Below, in pieces: positions 1-7,430 of a DNA stretch of 15,007 bases. This DNA comes from Chthoniobacterales bacterium. GTDB lineage: Bacteria > Verrucomicrobiota > Verrucomicrobiia > Chthoniobacterales > UBA10450. The position numbers and the translations under genes are program-made. How positions within the stretch are numbered: the stretch's first letter is position 1; every line of letters starts with the position of its first letter. The notes under the pieces were generated by a model. It worked only from the letters and a program-made list of their open reading frames with translations, had not been told where the DNA came from and did no database searches. Location of the stretch: NCBI GenBank assembly GCA_013695925.1, contig JACCZO010000059.1:1-15007 (forward strand). The letters run 5' to 3'.

Positions 1-1344
1 ACTGTCATGCGTGGGATCGGGATTGTTGAAGGTGTCGAGGTAAAGCCCGCCGTCGCAGCGAAACACGGTGTTGTTAATCAAGTGATAGCTCAGCCCGTTG
101 CCGCACCAGATCGCGGCTCCAATCGCCGATCCGAGCGACGTTTGTCTGGGAGTGGTATCATCGTGCGCAATGTCATAGAAGACGTTACCGACGAAATAAA
201 TGTCAGCCGGCTTTTGAGTTCTGACACCCACGCCTGCGTCGTGGATCACATTGTTGATCACCCACGCCGGTCCGTTGTCCGCGATCACGCCATCATTGTT
301 CAGGACGATAGCCGAGCCATCCGATCCCCCCGTCGGGACGACAAAATTATGGAAATTGTAGAACTCGTTTTCAGAAATAACGGTATAGAAGCACTCTTTA
401 ACGTCAACCGCGTTCTCGAAGCAGTCGTGGATCGTATTTCGGCCTACGTAGATATTTCGAGCATAAGCATCGCCTCGACCGGGAATGCCAAGGACGTGGA
501 TGCCATCCTCACCTTGGTTGTAGATGTTGTTCTCCAGTGCCCACCCGTTCGTCAGGCCCTTGTTCCAAGTCATGCCTTGGATGCCATTTTCGAGGTCAGG
601 GGCGCTAATGTTATCGTGAATCCAGCAACGATAAACCACCACGTCGTTTGTCCCCTGTCCCGCCACCCATGTAGAGTCTCCCCATCCGAGGTTCAGGTTT
701 CCCGACGCCCGCACTGTGGTAGTGACGTCTCCATGGTTGGTAAATTCGCAGAATCTAATGCTGACATGATCGGAGGGTGACAAAATTTGAAGTTGACTTT
801 GCCTATCTCCACTGCTTCCGCTTTGACCACCGCCGGAAAACGCGGTTGTGACACTTTTGCCGTTTTCGATGATGAGATAGGAGACATTGGTCATTGTAAA
901 GGTGTTGTCCCAAACGAACGGAGCGTGACCGGTATCGCCTTCCTCGTCATGCGAAAGGCCTCGAATAAAGACCGGTTTAACGGATGTGCCGGTAACGGAA
1001 GTCAGCTTTCCTGGCTGATAAGTTCCACCATGCACTTCGACCACGCTCCCGGCGGTGAGCACGGTAGGAATTGTCAGGCGCGGAGTCGTCGGCGTGCCGT
1101 AAGGATTGCTCGTGTCGGTTGCGCCAGCTGCATTTTTATCTACGTAATGCGTGTAAGGCCCATTGCCCGCATTCGGGTAGATGATCGTCCCCCGCCCATC
1201 GGTAAAGGTGTAGGTTTGCCCGGAATACATCGTGACCACCTGATCGATTCCGAAGGAGGGCGCCGGGATGCCGATTGGCGGTGAGTAGGCTAATGCACTC
1301 GTCGCGCCCACAAGAGCAGCGATCAAAAGGAAAAGTTTCCTCAA
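1..1344 (-). CDS. Secreted right-handed beta-helix protein, TTG start, 3' end outside window
   Basis: The minus frame is open from a TAG at 1381-1383 to base 1 (448 codons), so the C-terminus is missing. The only usable start in the open stretch is the TTG at 1342-1344. It begins an excellent signal peptide, MRKLFLLIAALVGATSALA, with cleavage expected after Ala19. A GGAG Shine-Dalgarno sits about 7 bases upstream. The mature part has HYVDKNAAG (residues 66-74) and VVEVHGGTYQPG (101-112), the usual opening of DUF1565/pectate-lyase-like beta-helix proteins. Asn-rich rungs follow, such as ENNIYNQGEDGIHV, FENAVDVKEC (309-318) and INNVIHDAGVGV. The TTG overlaps the TGA of the preceding beta-helix gene (TTGA), so the two are probably co-translated. 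Export to the periplasm or outside, with a polysaccharide as ligand or substrate, is inferred from fold and context. I see no assignable catalytic set, although Asp314 and Lys316 on one rung are candidates. Confidence 0.88.
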   Translation of the reverse strand, partial: MRKLFLLIAALVGATSALAYSPPIGIPAPSFGIDQVVTMYSGQTYTFTDGRGTIIYPNAGNGPYTHYVDKNAAGATDTSNPYGTPTTPRLTIPTVLTAGSVVEVHGGTYQPGKLTSVTGTSVKPVFIRGLSHDEEGDTGHAPFVWDNTFTMTNVSYLIIENGKSVTTAFSGGGQSGSSGDRQSQLQILSPSDHVSIRFCEFTNHGDVTTTVRASGNLNLGWGDSTWVAGQGTNDVVVYRCWIHDNISAPDLENGIQGMTWNKGLTNGWALENNIYNQGEDGIHVLGIPGRGDAYARNIYVGRNTIHDCFENAVDVKECFYTVISENEFYNFHNFVVPTGGSDGSAIVLNNDGVIADNGPAWVINNVIHDAGVGVRTQKPADIYFVGNVFYDIAHDDTTPRQTSLGSAIGAAIWCGNGLSYHLINNTVFRCDGGLYLDTFNNPDPTHDS

Positions 1345-1359
1345 GGATTGCTCCCAATC
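1341..1359 (-). promoter_or_regulatory. Stop/start overlap TTGA with Shine-Dalgarno in a hairpin loop
   Basis: On the minus strand, the TGA ending the upstream beta-helix gene (1341-1343) overlaps the TTG start of the next gene (1342-1344). Just upstream is GATTG-GGAG-CAATC (1359 to 1346), a perfect 5-bp stem with the GGAG Shine-Dalgarno as its tetraloop. Ribosomes finishing the upstream gene would open this stem and reinitiate at the TTG. Sequence and pairing are seen directly; the coupling is inferred. Confidence 0.6.
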
Positions 1360-3884
1360 GGTGCTGTCGAGACGAGGACTCTATCAACGTAGAAGTCGTT
1401 CGTCACATTATCGGGCGAGCCAATCATAAGGTTTGCGATCTGATCGGTAGAGGTTCCGCTCGCGCAGCGCGCTACCTGTGCCCCAGTTGCGCTCAGGTCT
1501 GGTTTAGTCCCGTCAGTGCTCCAGCCAACGCGAAACACCGTGTTCAATCCGGTGCCCTTTTCATATTCAAACCAGACATACAAATCCGTACCAACCGGCA
1601 TTCCGGTTGAGCCGTCGGCACTGGCTCCGCCCACAGCAATGGCACGGATTGTATTGGTCCCATCCAAAATGGAAAGAATCCCGCGCTCCGCTCCTGCGCT
1701 GTTAGCGAACGCAATTAAGCCGTGAGTGCTATGAGAGGTCCAGCGGAGCCGACAAAACCCATAAACATTATCCTGCGCCGGGAAAGAAACGATTGTGGAC
1801 CCTGCTTGTGCCGTAGTGGTAATGTGCAGCGATTCGCTTCCGACGATAGGCGAGCCGGTGGAATCAGGATCAATCGTGCCCGTGCCCGATGGCGTCCACG
1901 TTTCTCCCTTATCGTAACCCGGACCCTCGAAGCCCTGGTTAATAAGCGGCGTGGGGGATGGGGTCGGGGTTGGTGTCGGAGCGCTCGGATTATACTCGAA
2001 TGCGCCAATGTCGGGGGCGCTACCGTACCAATGGCGCCGCGGATCGTCTGCCGCAGGCGGCGAGCCGGAATCATCCGCCGTGGGGCAGTCGTAACCGGGA
2101 ATTAGAACACCCGCATCAATAACTCCGCTTGTGCTGGTCGGTGCGAAGGCATTCCGAATTTGCGATCTCACATACTCAAGCTTGGTCGCGACGGAATCGG
2201 TGGGATTGAAACCAAGGTCCAGGAAGTAGTTCGCGCTTGGATTAGTGTTCGTGCCTCCGCCGCCGGTATTATTTATCAACGGGTTGCCGAGGGTTGCATT
2301 GACCAGCTGGGGATCACCAATGTAAGGGGGAGAGACATTTACTCCGTCCTCCGCCCAGTTGTGACCCCCGCCGTCGCTTGCCGAGAAATCGGTCTGAACA
2401 TTAAATGCGGTCAGGTTATCCTTGACGCTTGATCCAGCACCAAAACTAAAAATCCCCTGGTTTTGGTTGCTTAAAACCGTGTTATGCCACGCGCTGTTTG
2501 TTTCCCCTACGAGGTACCGATTATCAATGCCGCGGGCGAGGTTGAAGTAGCTGACGTTGCCACGGAAAAGTAACCCTTTGGTTTGCTTAAATACCTTAAA
2601 CCCCTGGCCGGCGGTGGGGCCATTCCCGACCGTGTAATTGTCCTCGAGTAGGGAATCTCGGAAGGAGACATCAAAGCCGTCATCGGCGTTGTGGTAGGAG
2701 ATATTTCGGACCAGGAAATGTCCCCGTGAATAGAACTGAGTGCCGTCAGAACTGACGTTAAATTTGGAAATCGTAAACCCATCGGAATTGCCTCCGCCTG
2801 CGGGGTCGCCAGCGGCGGCAAGAACACGGATGCCGTCTGGCTGGAAGCCGTTGTTGTATAACAACGAATCAACTACGGCGTAATTTGTGGTGGTCGCGTC
2901 GCCTATGTTCTCCGGGTGATAAATGGTAATTCCGCTGCCGTGCCGGTTGCGGTATGATTCAATCCAGCGCATGACACAACCCGCAAAGTCTCCGGTAGAG
3001 TTCGGGTTTTGGATGAAGATACCGCTCTTCCAGTTGTCGTGTATGCTGATCTCAGCAAGGTAATTGTACTGCGATTCAACGAGAATGCCATTCGTGCCCG
3101 AGTTGGTTATTTCAAGCCCGACGATCTGGGTATAATTCGCGCCGTTCTGAACCCAAATCAAATTCTCGGTGCCGGACACGAGGGAGCCATCTGCATTTCC
3201 GTCGCCGTTTAAATCTCGATCCTCGAAACCCCCTCCTCGCAAGATGACCTTTTCCGAATTGTAGCTTTGGTATCGTATCGGGGCCGTCGCTGTGCCTGAG
3301 TGACTGATTTTCAAGAGGCTCGCGATACCTCCAACCGCTGGACCATCCTGGTAGGTTCCGGCCCGAATATAGATTGTGTCTCCCGCCGCGCTCGCGTCGG
3401 CGGCTGCTTGCAGGGTTTTGTAGCCGTTACCATCGGACCCAGTGTCATTTCGATTCGCTATGGAGTAAGTCTCGGTGTCGGCAGACAGGGTTCCATCAAC
3501 GTAACGGGCGGTTCCGGTCGGAGCGCTGATAGTTAGTGTCATTGTGTCGGTTGTCGTGGTGGTCCCATTCCCGACTGTTACCTGAAATTTATAGGCTCCG
3601 GGAGTGTGTGCGGACATTACCACCGCCCTCGATCTATCCTGGCCAACGATGTCGAAACGCGGCGTCCCGCTGGTCTGCTCCCAAAGGTAGGTTAGCGTAG
3701 CACCATCGGAATCTCTGGAGCCGGCCGCGTCCAGAATGATGGGTACATCACAGCCTGCATTCTGGTCCGGCCCGGCATCTGCCGTCAGGGAGACGTAAGC
3801 AGTTGATGTTAAAGTGAAGAAGGACATGTGGAAGGCGACAAGGGTGCAGGCGCAAACACACGTACGTAGGCGGCGAAAAGTCAT
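1341..3884 (-). CDS. Secreted PKD / PL9-like beta-helix polysaccharide lyase with C-terminal lectin-like domain
   Basis: The chosen start at 3884 gives 847 aa and places a signal peptide at residues 1-29 (cleavage after TSTA). The frame stays open to an ATG at 3995, but that start would bury the signal peptide behind 37 residues. Neither start has a clear Shine-Dalgarno. Domains in order: a PKD-like module (about 33-122, with DAGPDQN and LTYLWEQTSG); a DUF1565-type opening (YVDG, then GDTIYIRAGTYQDG); a beta-helix to about 631 ending in PDIGAFEY; a Thr/Pro linker (635-647); and a 200-residue C-terminal beta-sandwich resembling concanavalin/LamG folds. In the helix, NSDGF (Asp368), NADDGFD (Asp401, Asp402, Asp405) and GQGFKVF (Lys430) match the order of the calcium-binding Asp cluster and catalytic Lys of PL9 pectate lyases. 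It probably cleaves or remodels an acidic polysaccharide outside the cytoplasm. The actual substrate is unknown, and a non-catalytic binding role is possible. Confidence 0.85.
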   Translation of the reverse strand: MTFRRLRTCVCACTLVAFHMSFFTLTSTAYVSLTADAGPDQNAGCDVPIILDAAGSRDSDGATLTYLWEQTSGTPRFDIVGQDRSRAVVMSAHTPGAYKFQVTVGNGTTTTTDTMTLTISAPTGTARYVDGTLSADTETYSIANRNDTGSDGNGYKTLQAAADASAAGDTIYIRAGTYQDGPAVGGIASLLKISHSGTATAPIRYQSYNSEKVILRGGGFEDRDLNGDGNADGSLVSGTENLIWVQNGANYTQIVGLEITNSGTNGILVESQYNYLAEISIHDNWKSGIFIQNPNSTGDFAGCVMRWIESYRNRHGSGITIYHPENIGDATTTNYAVVDSLLYNNGFQPDGIRVLAAAGDPAGGGNSDGFTISKFNVSSDGTQFYSRGHFLVRNISYHNADDGFDVSFRDSLLEDNYTVGNGPTAGQGFKVFKQTKGLLFRGNVSYFNLARGIDNRYLVGETNSAWHNTVLSNQNQGIFSFGAGSSVKDNLTAFNVQTDFSASDGGGHNWAEDGVNVSPPYIGDPQLVNATLGNPLINNTGGGGTNTNPSANYFLDLGFNPTDSVATKLEYVRSQIRNAFAPTSTSGVIDAGVLIPGYDCPTADDSGSPPAADDPRRHWYGSAPDIGAFEYNPSAPTPTPTPSPTPLINQGFEGPGYDKGETWTPSGTGTIDPDSTGSPIVGSESLHITTTAQAGSTIVSFPAQDNVYGFCRLRWTSHSTHGLIAFANSAGAERGILSILDGTNTIRAIAVGGASADGSTGMPVGTDLYVWFEYEKGTGLNTVFRVGWSTDGTKPDLSATGAQVARCASGTSTDQIANLMIGSPDNVTNDFYVDRVLVSTAPIGSNP

Positions 3885-4317
3885 GGTCGTTACGGCATGA
3901 ATCAGTTTAAACCAGCAGCTTGCTGACTTTTGATGCTGTCCGGACCGTTGGGGCACTTGCGCTAAAATGCAATCATATTTTTCGGATCGATACATATCCC
4001 TTGGAGTTGTGCCAGGCGCTTATATTCCCGATGCGACGAACTTCAAACGCGAATTTCTCCCGAAATCGTGTCGACCGAGATCGGCCGAACGACTTGACTT
4101 GGCTAAAAATGCCATTTTGATCTTGCCCCCGCTGATCCGAGATACAGCAACGATGAGAGCGCCTGAGAGCACCCGCGCCTGCGGCTATTTCCGGCTTCCT
4201 GGGGTTCGCTCGATCAGCCTGTCCGCAGGTTTCTGGCTGCAATCATCGTTTGTTCCGGAGACGATGTCATTCGTTTTGAAGCCAAAATCATTTTGATCTG
4301 AGCTCGAGCCTAATCTT
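3885..4317. other. Gene-free spacer between asnB and the beta-helix pair
   Basis: About 430 bp hold no convincing gene. The asnB-proximal part (about 4236-4317) is the continuation of a 21-bp repeat array past the asnB stop. A possible stray unit lies at 4104-4124: aaaatgccattttgatctt on the plus strand resembles aaaatcattttgatctgag near 4285-4303. A candidate minus-strand promoter lies at 4019-4046. I found no strong hairpin with a U-tract, so no terminator is called. Confidence 0.6.
4019..4046 (-). promoter_or_regulatory. Candidate sigma-70-type promoter for the beta-helix pair
   Basis: Reading the minus strand, TTGAAG (4046-4041) is followed by a 16-bp spacer and TATAAG (4024-4019). This gives 4 of 6 and 5 of 6 matches to the -35 and -10 consensus. 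It would start transcription near 4012 and leave a leader of about 130 nt before the ATG at 3884. A second -10-like TATGAT lies downstream (about 3975) without a good -35. This is a pattern match only. Confidence 0.3.
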
Positions 4318-4503
4318 TTAAGCAGCAGACGTCTGTTTTCCCTCGATATCCTTCTTTTCGACGTCGACCTCGTTTTCTTTTCTCTCGAGATCATTTGAGA
4401 GGACAATATTATCTGCTTTGGCCTCAATCTCGTTTGCTTTGGGTCCGATGGATATTGCTTTGCCCTCGAGATCGTTTGTTTCGAGGCCGATCTTTTTTGT
4501 TTC
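4236..4503 (-). repeat. Degenerate 21-bp tandem repeat across the 3' end of asnB and beyond its stop
   Basis: On the minus strand about thirteen units follow each other, mostly 21 bp with a few of 18 bp. Examples are GAAACAAACGATCTCGAGGGC, AAAGCAAACGAGATTGAGGCC, TTCAAAACGAATGACATCGTC and CGGAACAAACGATGATTGC. The approximate consensus is aaAaCaAAcGAtaTcGnnnnC. Eight units are translated in frame as heptads of the form (K/E)(T/A)N(D/E)(I/L)xx at the C-terminus of the AsnB-like protein. The stop (4318-4320) falls inside the array. The last units carry the same motif (QNDFG, KTNDIV, GTNDD) in a frame shifted by one base, so they are no longer translated with asnB. Confidence 0.75.
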
Positions 4504-6408
4504 GCCAGCGAGCCTCTTCGCTGCGCATTCACCCGCCGTCACAACCTCTCGGCGCAGCGTCGGGTGCTCTGACGCGGAAGCCCTAGGGCGCCGCGACCAC
4601 CACAGGCTCAGTACCACAAGAGCCCAAAGCCGCTGAGCGTGATCTCGTTCTGCGGCAGCATGTTCGCGACACAGGTTTCGGATCAGCGGTGTTTTCGAAA
4701 TGCCCAGCTCACTCAATATGGAGTCGCTAAGAGCATCATGCATCAGCCCTGCCAATGGGCCACGGAACCAGCGAGCCAAAGGAACACCGAACCCGCTCTT
4801 CGGCCGTTCCATTAGCTCTTTCGGCAATCGCTGGAATACGAGGCTCCGCAACAAGAGTTTGTTTCGCACGAATGAGTTCGGCAGCTGCAAGGCGAATTCA
4901 GCTACACGGTGATCGAGAAATGGCGCTCTGGTCTCGAGCGAAGTCGCCATGCTGGCTCGGTCGACCTTAACAAGAATTGCTTCCGGCAAGTAGGTCAGAA
5001 AGTCAGCCATCATGGCGCGCCGACGCGCACTGAGGCTTGGATGAGTGTTCCAAGCTCGGTCAAATTCCGGATACTTGGAGTTTATGCCGGTCATCGCCAT
5101 AACGTCCGTGGCCGAGAACACACTGATCAGGCGTCGATAGAGCTCGATGGCCGGGCAACCGAGGAGATCCGCGGCCCGACCAAACTTGCCCGGCAGGTGT
5201 CGTGCCAGTGGCCGAATCAGCGGACCGAGCGGGCCGATCCTCTTAGTCAAGGCTTGCAATTGCTCAAGAGAGACGTAGCGAGTGTAACCCCCAAATACCT
5301 CGTCCCCTCCATCGCCCGAGAGCGAAACCGTCACCTGCTTCCTCGCCACGCATGAAACCAGATGTGTAGGCAGGGCTGACGGGTCGGCGAAGGGCTCTCC
5401 ATACATTTCGGGGATCGTTGGAATCAGGTCCAGCGTCTGCCGCTCGGTCATCACCTCGCAGGTGTGATCGGTTCCTAATCTCCTGGCCACCTCTGCCGCG
5501 TAGGACGATTCGTCGTATTCCGAGAATTCAAAGCCGATCGTGAAAGTCTTAACCTTCCCCGGCGCGAGCTCAGTCATTAGCGCGACCACCGCGCTGGAGT
5601 CGATTCCTCCGGAAAGAAATGCCCCAACCGGGACGTCGGCGATCATTTGTCCTGCTACCGCGGTGCGCAGTAGATCTCCAGTTCGTTCGGTGGCCTCCTC
5701 ATCGGAAATATGGAATCGGGGGCGTGCGAGGAACGTCCCTGGATCCCAATAACGCCAGATTCTCGCGCCGCTTTTCTTGACAACCATGGCGTGTCCTGGA
5801 AGAAGCTTTCGCACTCCCTGATAAATGGTGAGTGGCGCGGGGACATACTGATATTGGAGATAGAGCGCCAAGGCGGCCCTATCCAAGCTACAATCAGCCC
5901 ACAACACTTCCGTCAACGCACCGAGTTCCGAAGCGAAGGCAAATCCATTGGGAGAGTGACAGTAATAGAGTGGCTTTTCGCCCATTCGATCTCGCGCCAG
6001 AAAGAGTTGCTCCTTAGTTGAATCCCAGATCGCAAACGCGAACATTCCGACAAGGCGATCCAGTAAGCCTAGTCCCCACCTTTTATAGCCGTGGAGCAAC
6101 ACCTCGGTATCGGTTGCGGATTGAAAACGTATATCCGACTCTAGTTCGGACCTCAATTCTTTGAAGTTATAGATCTCTCCGTTGAAGATGATGACGAGAC
6201 CGTTCGACATCATCGGCTGGTGCCCCGCTGGAGAAAGATCCACCACTGCGAGCCGACGATGCCCAAGGAAAACACCCCGCTGATGGTCCTGCCAAATTCC
6301 CTGGTCGTCCGGCCCCCGGTGAGCGAGTCGCGTCAGCATGGCCCGCACCCAGGCGACTTCTGCGGACCGCTGGCGATCAAACGTCCAAATTCCCGCAATT
6401 CCGCACAT
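4318..6408 (-). CDS. asnB: AsnB-type glutamine-dependent asparagine synthetase / amidotransferase with repeat tail
   Basis: The start was set at 6408 because the protein then begins MCGIAGIW, and Cys2 must become the N-terminal nucleophile. An in-frame ATG at 6441 would add 11 residues and block that. The 696-aa protein has an N-terminal class II glutaminase domain (about 1-210, with HRGPDD, FNGEIYN and GMFAFAIWD). A synthetase domain follows (about 240-600), with the ATP-pyrophosphatase loop SGGIDSS at 266-272 and a later SGDGGDE. Family members make Asn from Asp, Gln and ATP. In polysaccharide clusters they are often thought to amidate uronic acids or other sugar carboxylates, which I favour here from context. 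Residues 636-696 are an extra tail of heptads encoded by a 21-bp repeat, with small/hydrophobic residues spaced 3-4 as in a weak coiled coil. It lies 112 bp after the sulfotransferase gene and may share its transcript. Confidence 0.9.
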   Translation of the reverse strand: MCGIAGIWTFDRQRSAEVAWVRAMLTRLAHRGPDDQGIWQDHQRGVFLGHRRLAVVDLSPAGHQPMMSNGLVIIFNGEIYNFKELRSELESDIRFQSATDTEVLLHGYKRWGLGLLDRLVGMFAFAIWDSTKEQLFLARDRMGEKPLYYCHSPNGFAFASELGALTEVLWADCSLDRAALALYLQYQYVPAPLTIYQGVRKLLPGHAMVVKKSGARIWRYWDPGTFLARPRFHISDEEATERTGDLLRTAVAGQMIADVPVGAFLSGGIDSSAVVALMTELAPGKVKTFTIGFEFSEYDESSYAAEVARRLGTDHTCEVMTERQTLDLIPTIPEMYGEPFADPSALPTHLVSCVARKQVTVSLSGDGGDEVFGGYTRYVSLEQLQALTKRIGPLGPLIRPLARHLPGKFGRAADLLGCPAIELYRRLISVFSATDVMAMTGINSKYPEFDRAWNTHPSLSARRRAMMADFLTYLPEAILVKVDRASMATSLETRAPFLDHRVAEFALQLPNSFVRNKLLLRSLVFQRLPKELMERPKSGFGVPLARWFRGPLAGLMHDALSDSILSELGISKTPLIRNLCREHAAAERDHAQRLWALVVLSLWWSRRPRASASEHPTLRREVVTAGECAAKRLAGETKKIGLETNDLEGKAISIGPKANEIEAKADNIVLSNDLERKENEVDVEKKDIEGKQTSAA

Positions 6409-6520
6409 CAAAAAAATGCCCGCTGCTTGAACTAGGCACACAGGGGGCGACTACAGCGAGCGAATGCTAGTGGGCAAGATCAAAGCGCATCCAAGGCTCC
6501 CCCAAGCGATCCGTCGTAGT
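6409..6520. other. Short spacer between sulfotransferase and asnB genes
   Basis: This is the longest gap inside the upstream gene block. It has an A/T run directly before the asnB ATG but no clear Shine-Dalgarno, no convincing promoter and no hairpin terminator, so read-through from the sulfotransferase gene is the simplest view. Confidence 0.45.
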
Positions 6521-7423
6521 TTACATGTATCCGCGCCTGCGGTTGAGATCCCCGCCAATGGCATCGAAAACCCTTAAATCGCAGGGTAGAAGCTCCGTCC
6601 GCCACCTCTCGTCTAGCAAGATTCGTTTGCCGCCGCTCAACCGCATCGCATTCCCCAGGACGTGTCCAGATTCGGGAATCGCGCCGTTGACCGAGATGCC
6701 ATGGACCAATCCGGCGAAGGCAAAGATCTCCTCAATCGTCCTCTGCGGCTCCCGACAGACATCTTCGTATTTGACCGTCAAGACATCCTTACGGGCCATT
6801 CGCGCGGCGACATGGACGCAGGCGCGCTCCGTTCGCAACCATTCGGCGGCGGCGGATTTCATATCCACGTTGTGGTGTTTTTTGTAGGAGCTAGATACCC
6901 CGCGGCCGTCGCGCAGCAGGTGGACCACCCGAATTTTCCATTGCTTACTGAGCAGGAGCTGAGTTAGCCGCTCCGGATCCTTGGAAGCATCGAGAAAGAT
7001 TCGCCCGCCCTGGATTGATGCAATCAGGTCAATCAAAATTCGATTCTGACCGATAGTTCGCTCGAGGCGGCTTCGGCAGAAGGGCACAATTCGAAGGAGC
7101 TGCGAGCTTGACTGGGATAACAGTGGATTCCTCGCACCCAGCCGCACGAGGCGTCTGAACCAAGCGGGCCCGCTGGTAAAATGAGTTCCAAAGTCGTCAA
7201 AGTCGAACTCGACGCCGCTCTTCTTCATCCCTGTTTTCACCTTCCGCCAAAAGTCGCACTGTTTCAGGAGGGCACCGCAGGAGCATCGGTAACTCTCCAC
7301 ATCGCCGATGGCCGAGGCTTTCAGCTCACCGACCGTCGCTATTTCCGGATGAGCCGCCAACAAGAATGTCAGCAGCGTCGAGCCACTGAAACTCGGGCTG
7401 AGAATGTAGAGAAGCTCTCGCAC
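6521..7423 (-). CDS. Sulfotransferase family protein (PAPS-dependent)
   Basis: This 300-aa protein begins with GTG, 7 bp after the stop of the GT4 gene. Its N-terminus, ILSPSFSGSTLL (residues 7-18), fits the 5'-phosphosulfate-binding loop of PAPS sulfotransferases. VVHLLRDGRGVSSS (166-179) fits the 3'-phosphate-binding motif with its Arg and Ser. RCSCGALLKQCDFW (46-59) is a Cys-rich segment of the kind seen in bacterial members of this family. FLDASKDPERL (143-153) is a further conserved-looking block. The enzyme would be cytoplasmic and transfer sulfate from PAPS to a hydroxyl or amine. Given its neighbours, a sugar of the lipid-linked repeat unit is the likeliest acceptor, but this is inference. 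No PAPS-synthesis genes are in the window. Confidence 0.85.
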   Translation of the reverse strand: MRELLYILSPSFSGSTLLTFLLAAHPEIATVGELKASAIGDVESYRCSCGALLKQCDFWRKVKTGMKKSGVEFDFDDFGTHFTSGPAWFRRLVRLGARNPLLSQSSSQLLRIVPFCRSRLERTIGQNRILIDLIASIQGGRIFLDASKDPERLTQLLLSKQWKIRVVHLLRDGRGVSSSYKKHHNVDMKSAAAEWLRTERACVHVAARMARKDVLTVKYEDVCREPQRTIEEIFAFAGLVHGISVNGAIPESGHVLGNAMRLSGGKRILLDERWRTELLPCDLRVFDAIGGDLNRRRGYM

Positions 7424-7430
7424 GCCTAAA

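Noticed and set aside
7..780. Plus-strand open frame of 257 codons
   Set aside because: It is antisense to the minus-strand beta-helix gene, whose reading gives a signal peptide and clear rung motifs. The plus-strand product has no recognisable domain and no Shine-Dalgarno.
787..1284. Plus-strand open frame of 165 codons
   Set aside because: It is a shadow of the same beta-helix gene, with a TTG-type start and a low-complexity basic product.
1136..1387. Minus-strand 83-codon frame overlapping the start of the TTG gene
   Set aside because: It is a different frame from the convincing signal peptide, with an Arg/His/Cys-rich, shadow-like composition.
3885..3995. Upstream in-frame ATG for the PL9-like gene at 3995
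   Set aside because: It adds 37 polar residues before a good signal peptide. The start at 3884 explains export better, though no Shine-Dalgarno settles it.
4101..4124. Possible plus-strand hairpin TGGC-TAAAAAT-GCCA followed by TTTT
   Set aside because: The stem is only 4 bp and there is no plus-strand gene to terminate. The segment looks more like a stray repeat unit.
4236..4503. Possible CRISPR array
   Set aside because: The units abut with no spacers, are degenerate, and are partly in frame as protein heptads. No cas genes are nearby.
4185..4532. Minus-strand 115-codon frame over the repeat array
   Set aside because: It reads the repeat in another frame and overlaps the asnB end. It has no start signal and its product is basic repeat residue, so it was treated as repeat debris.
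6409..6441. Upstream in-frame ATG for asnB at 6441
   Set aside because: It would put 11 residues before MCGIAG. The glutaminase needs Cys directly after the initiator Met.
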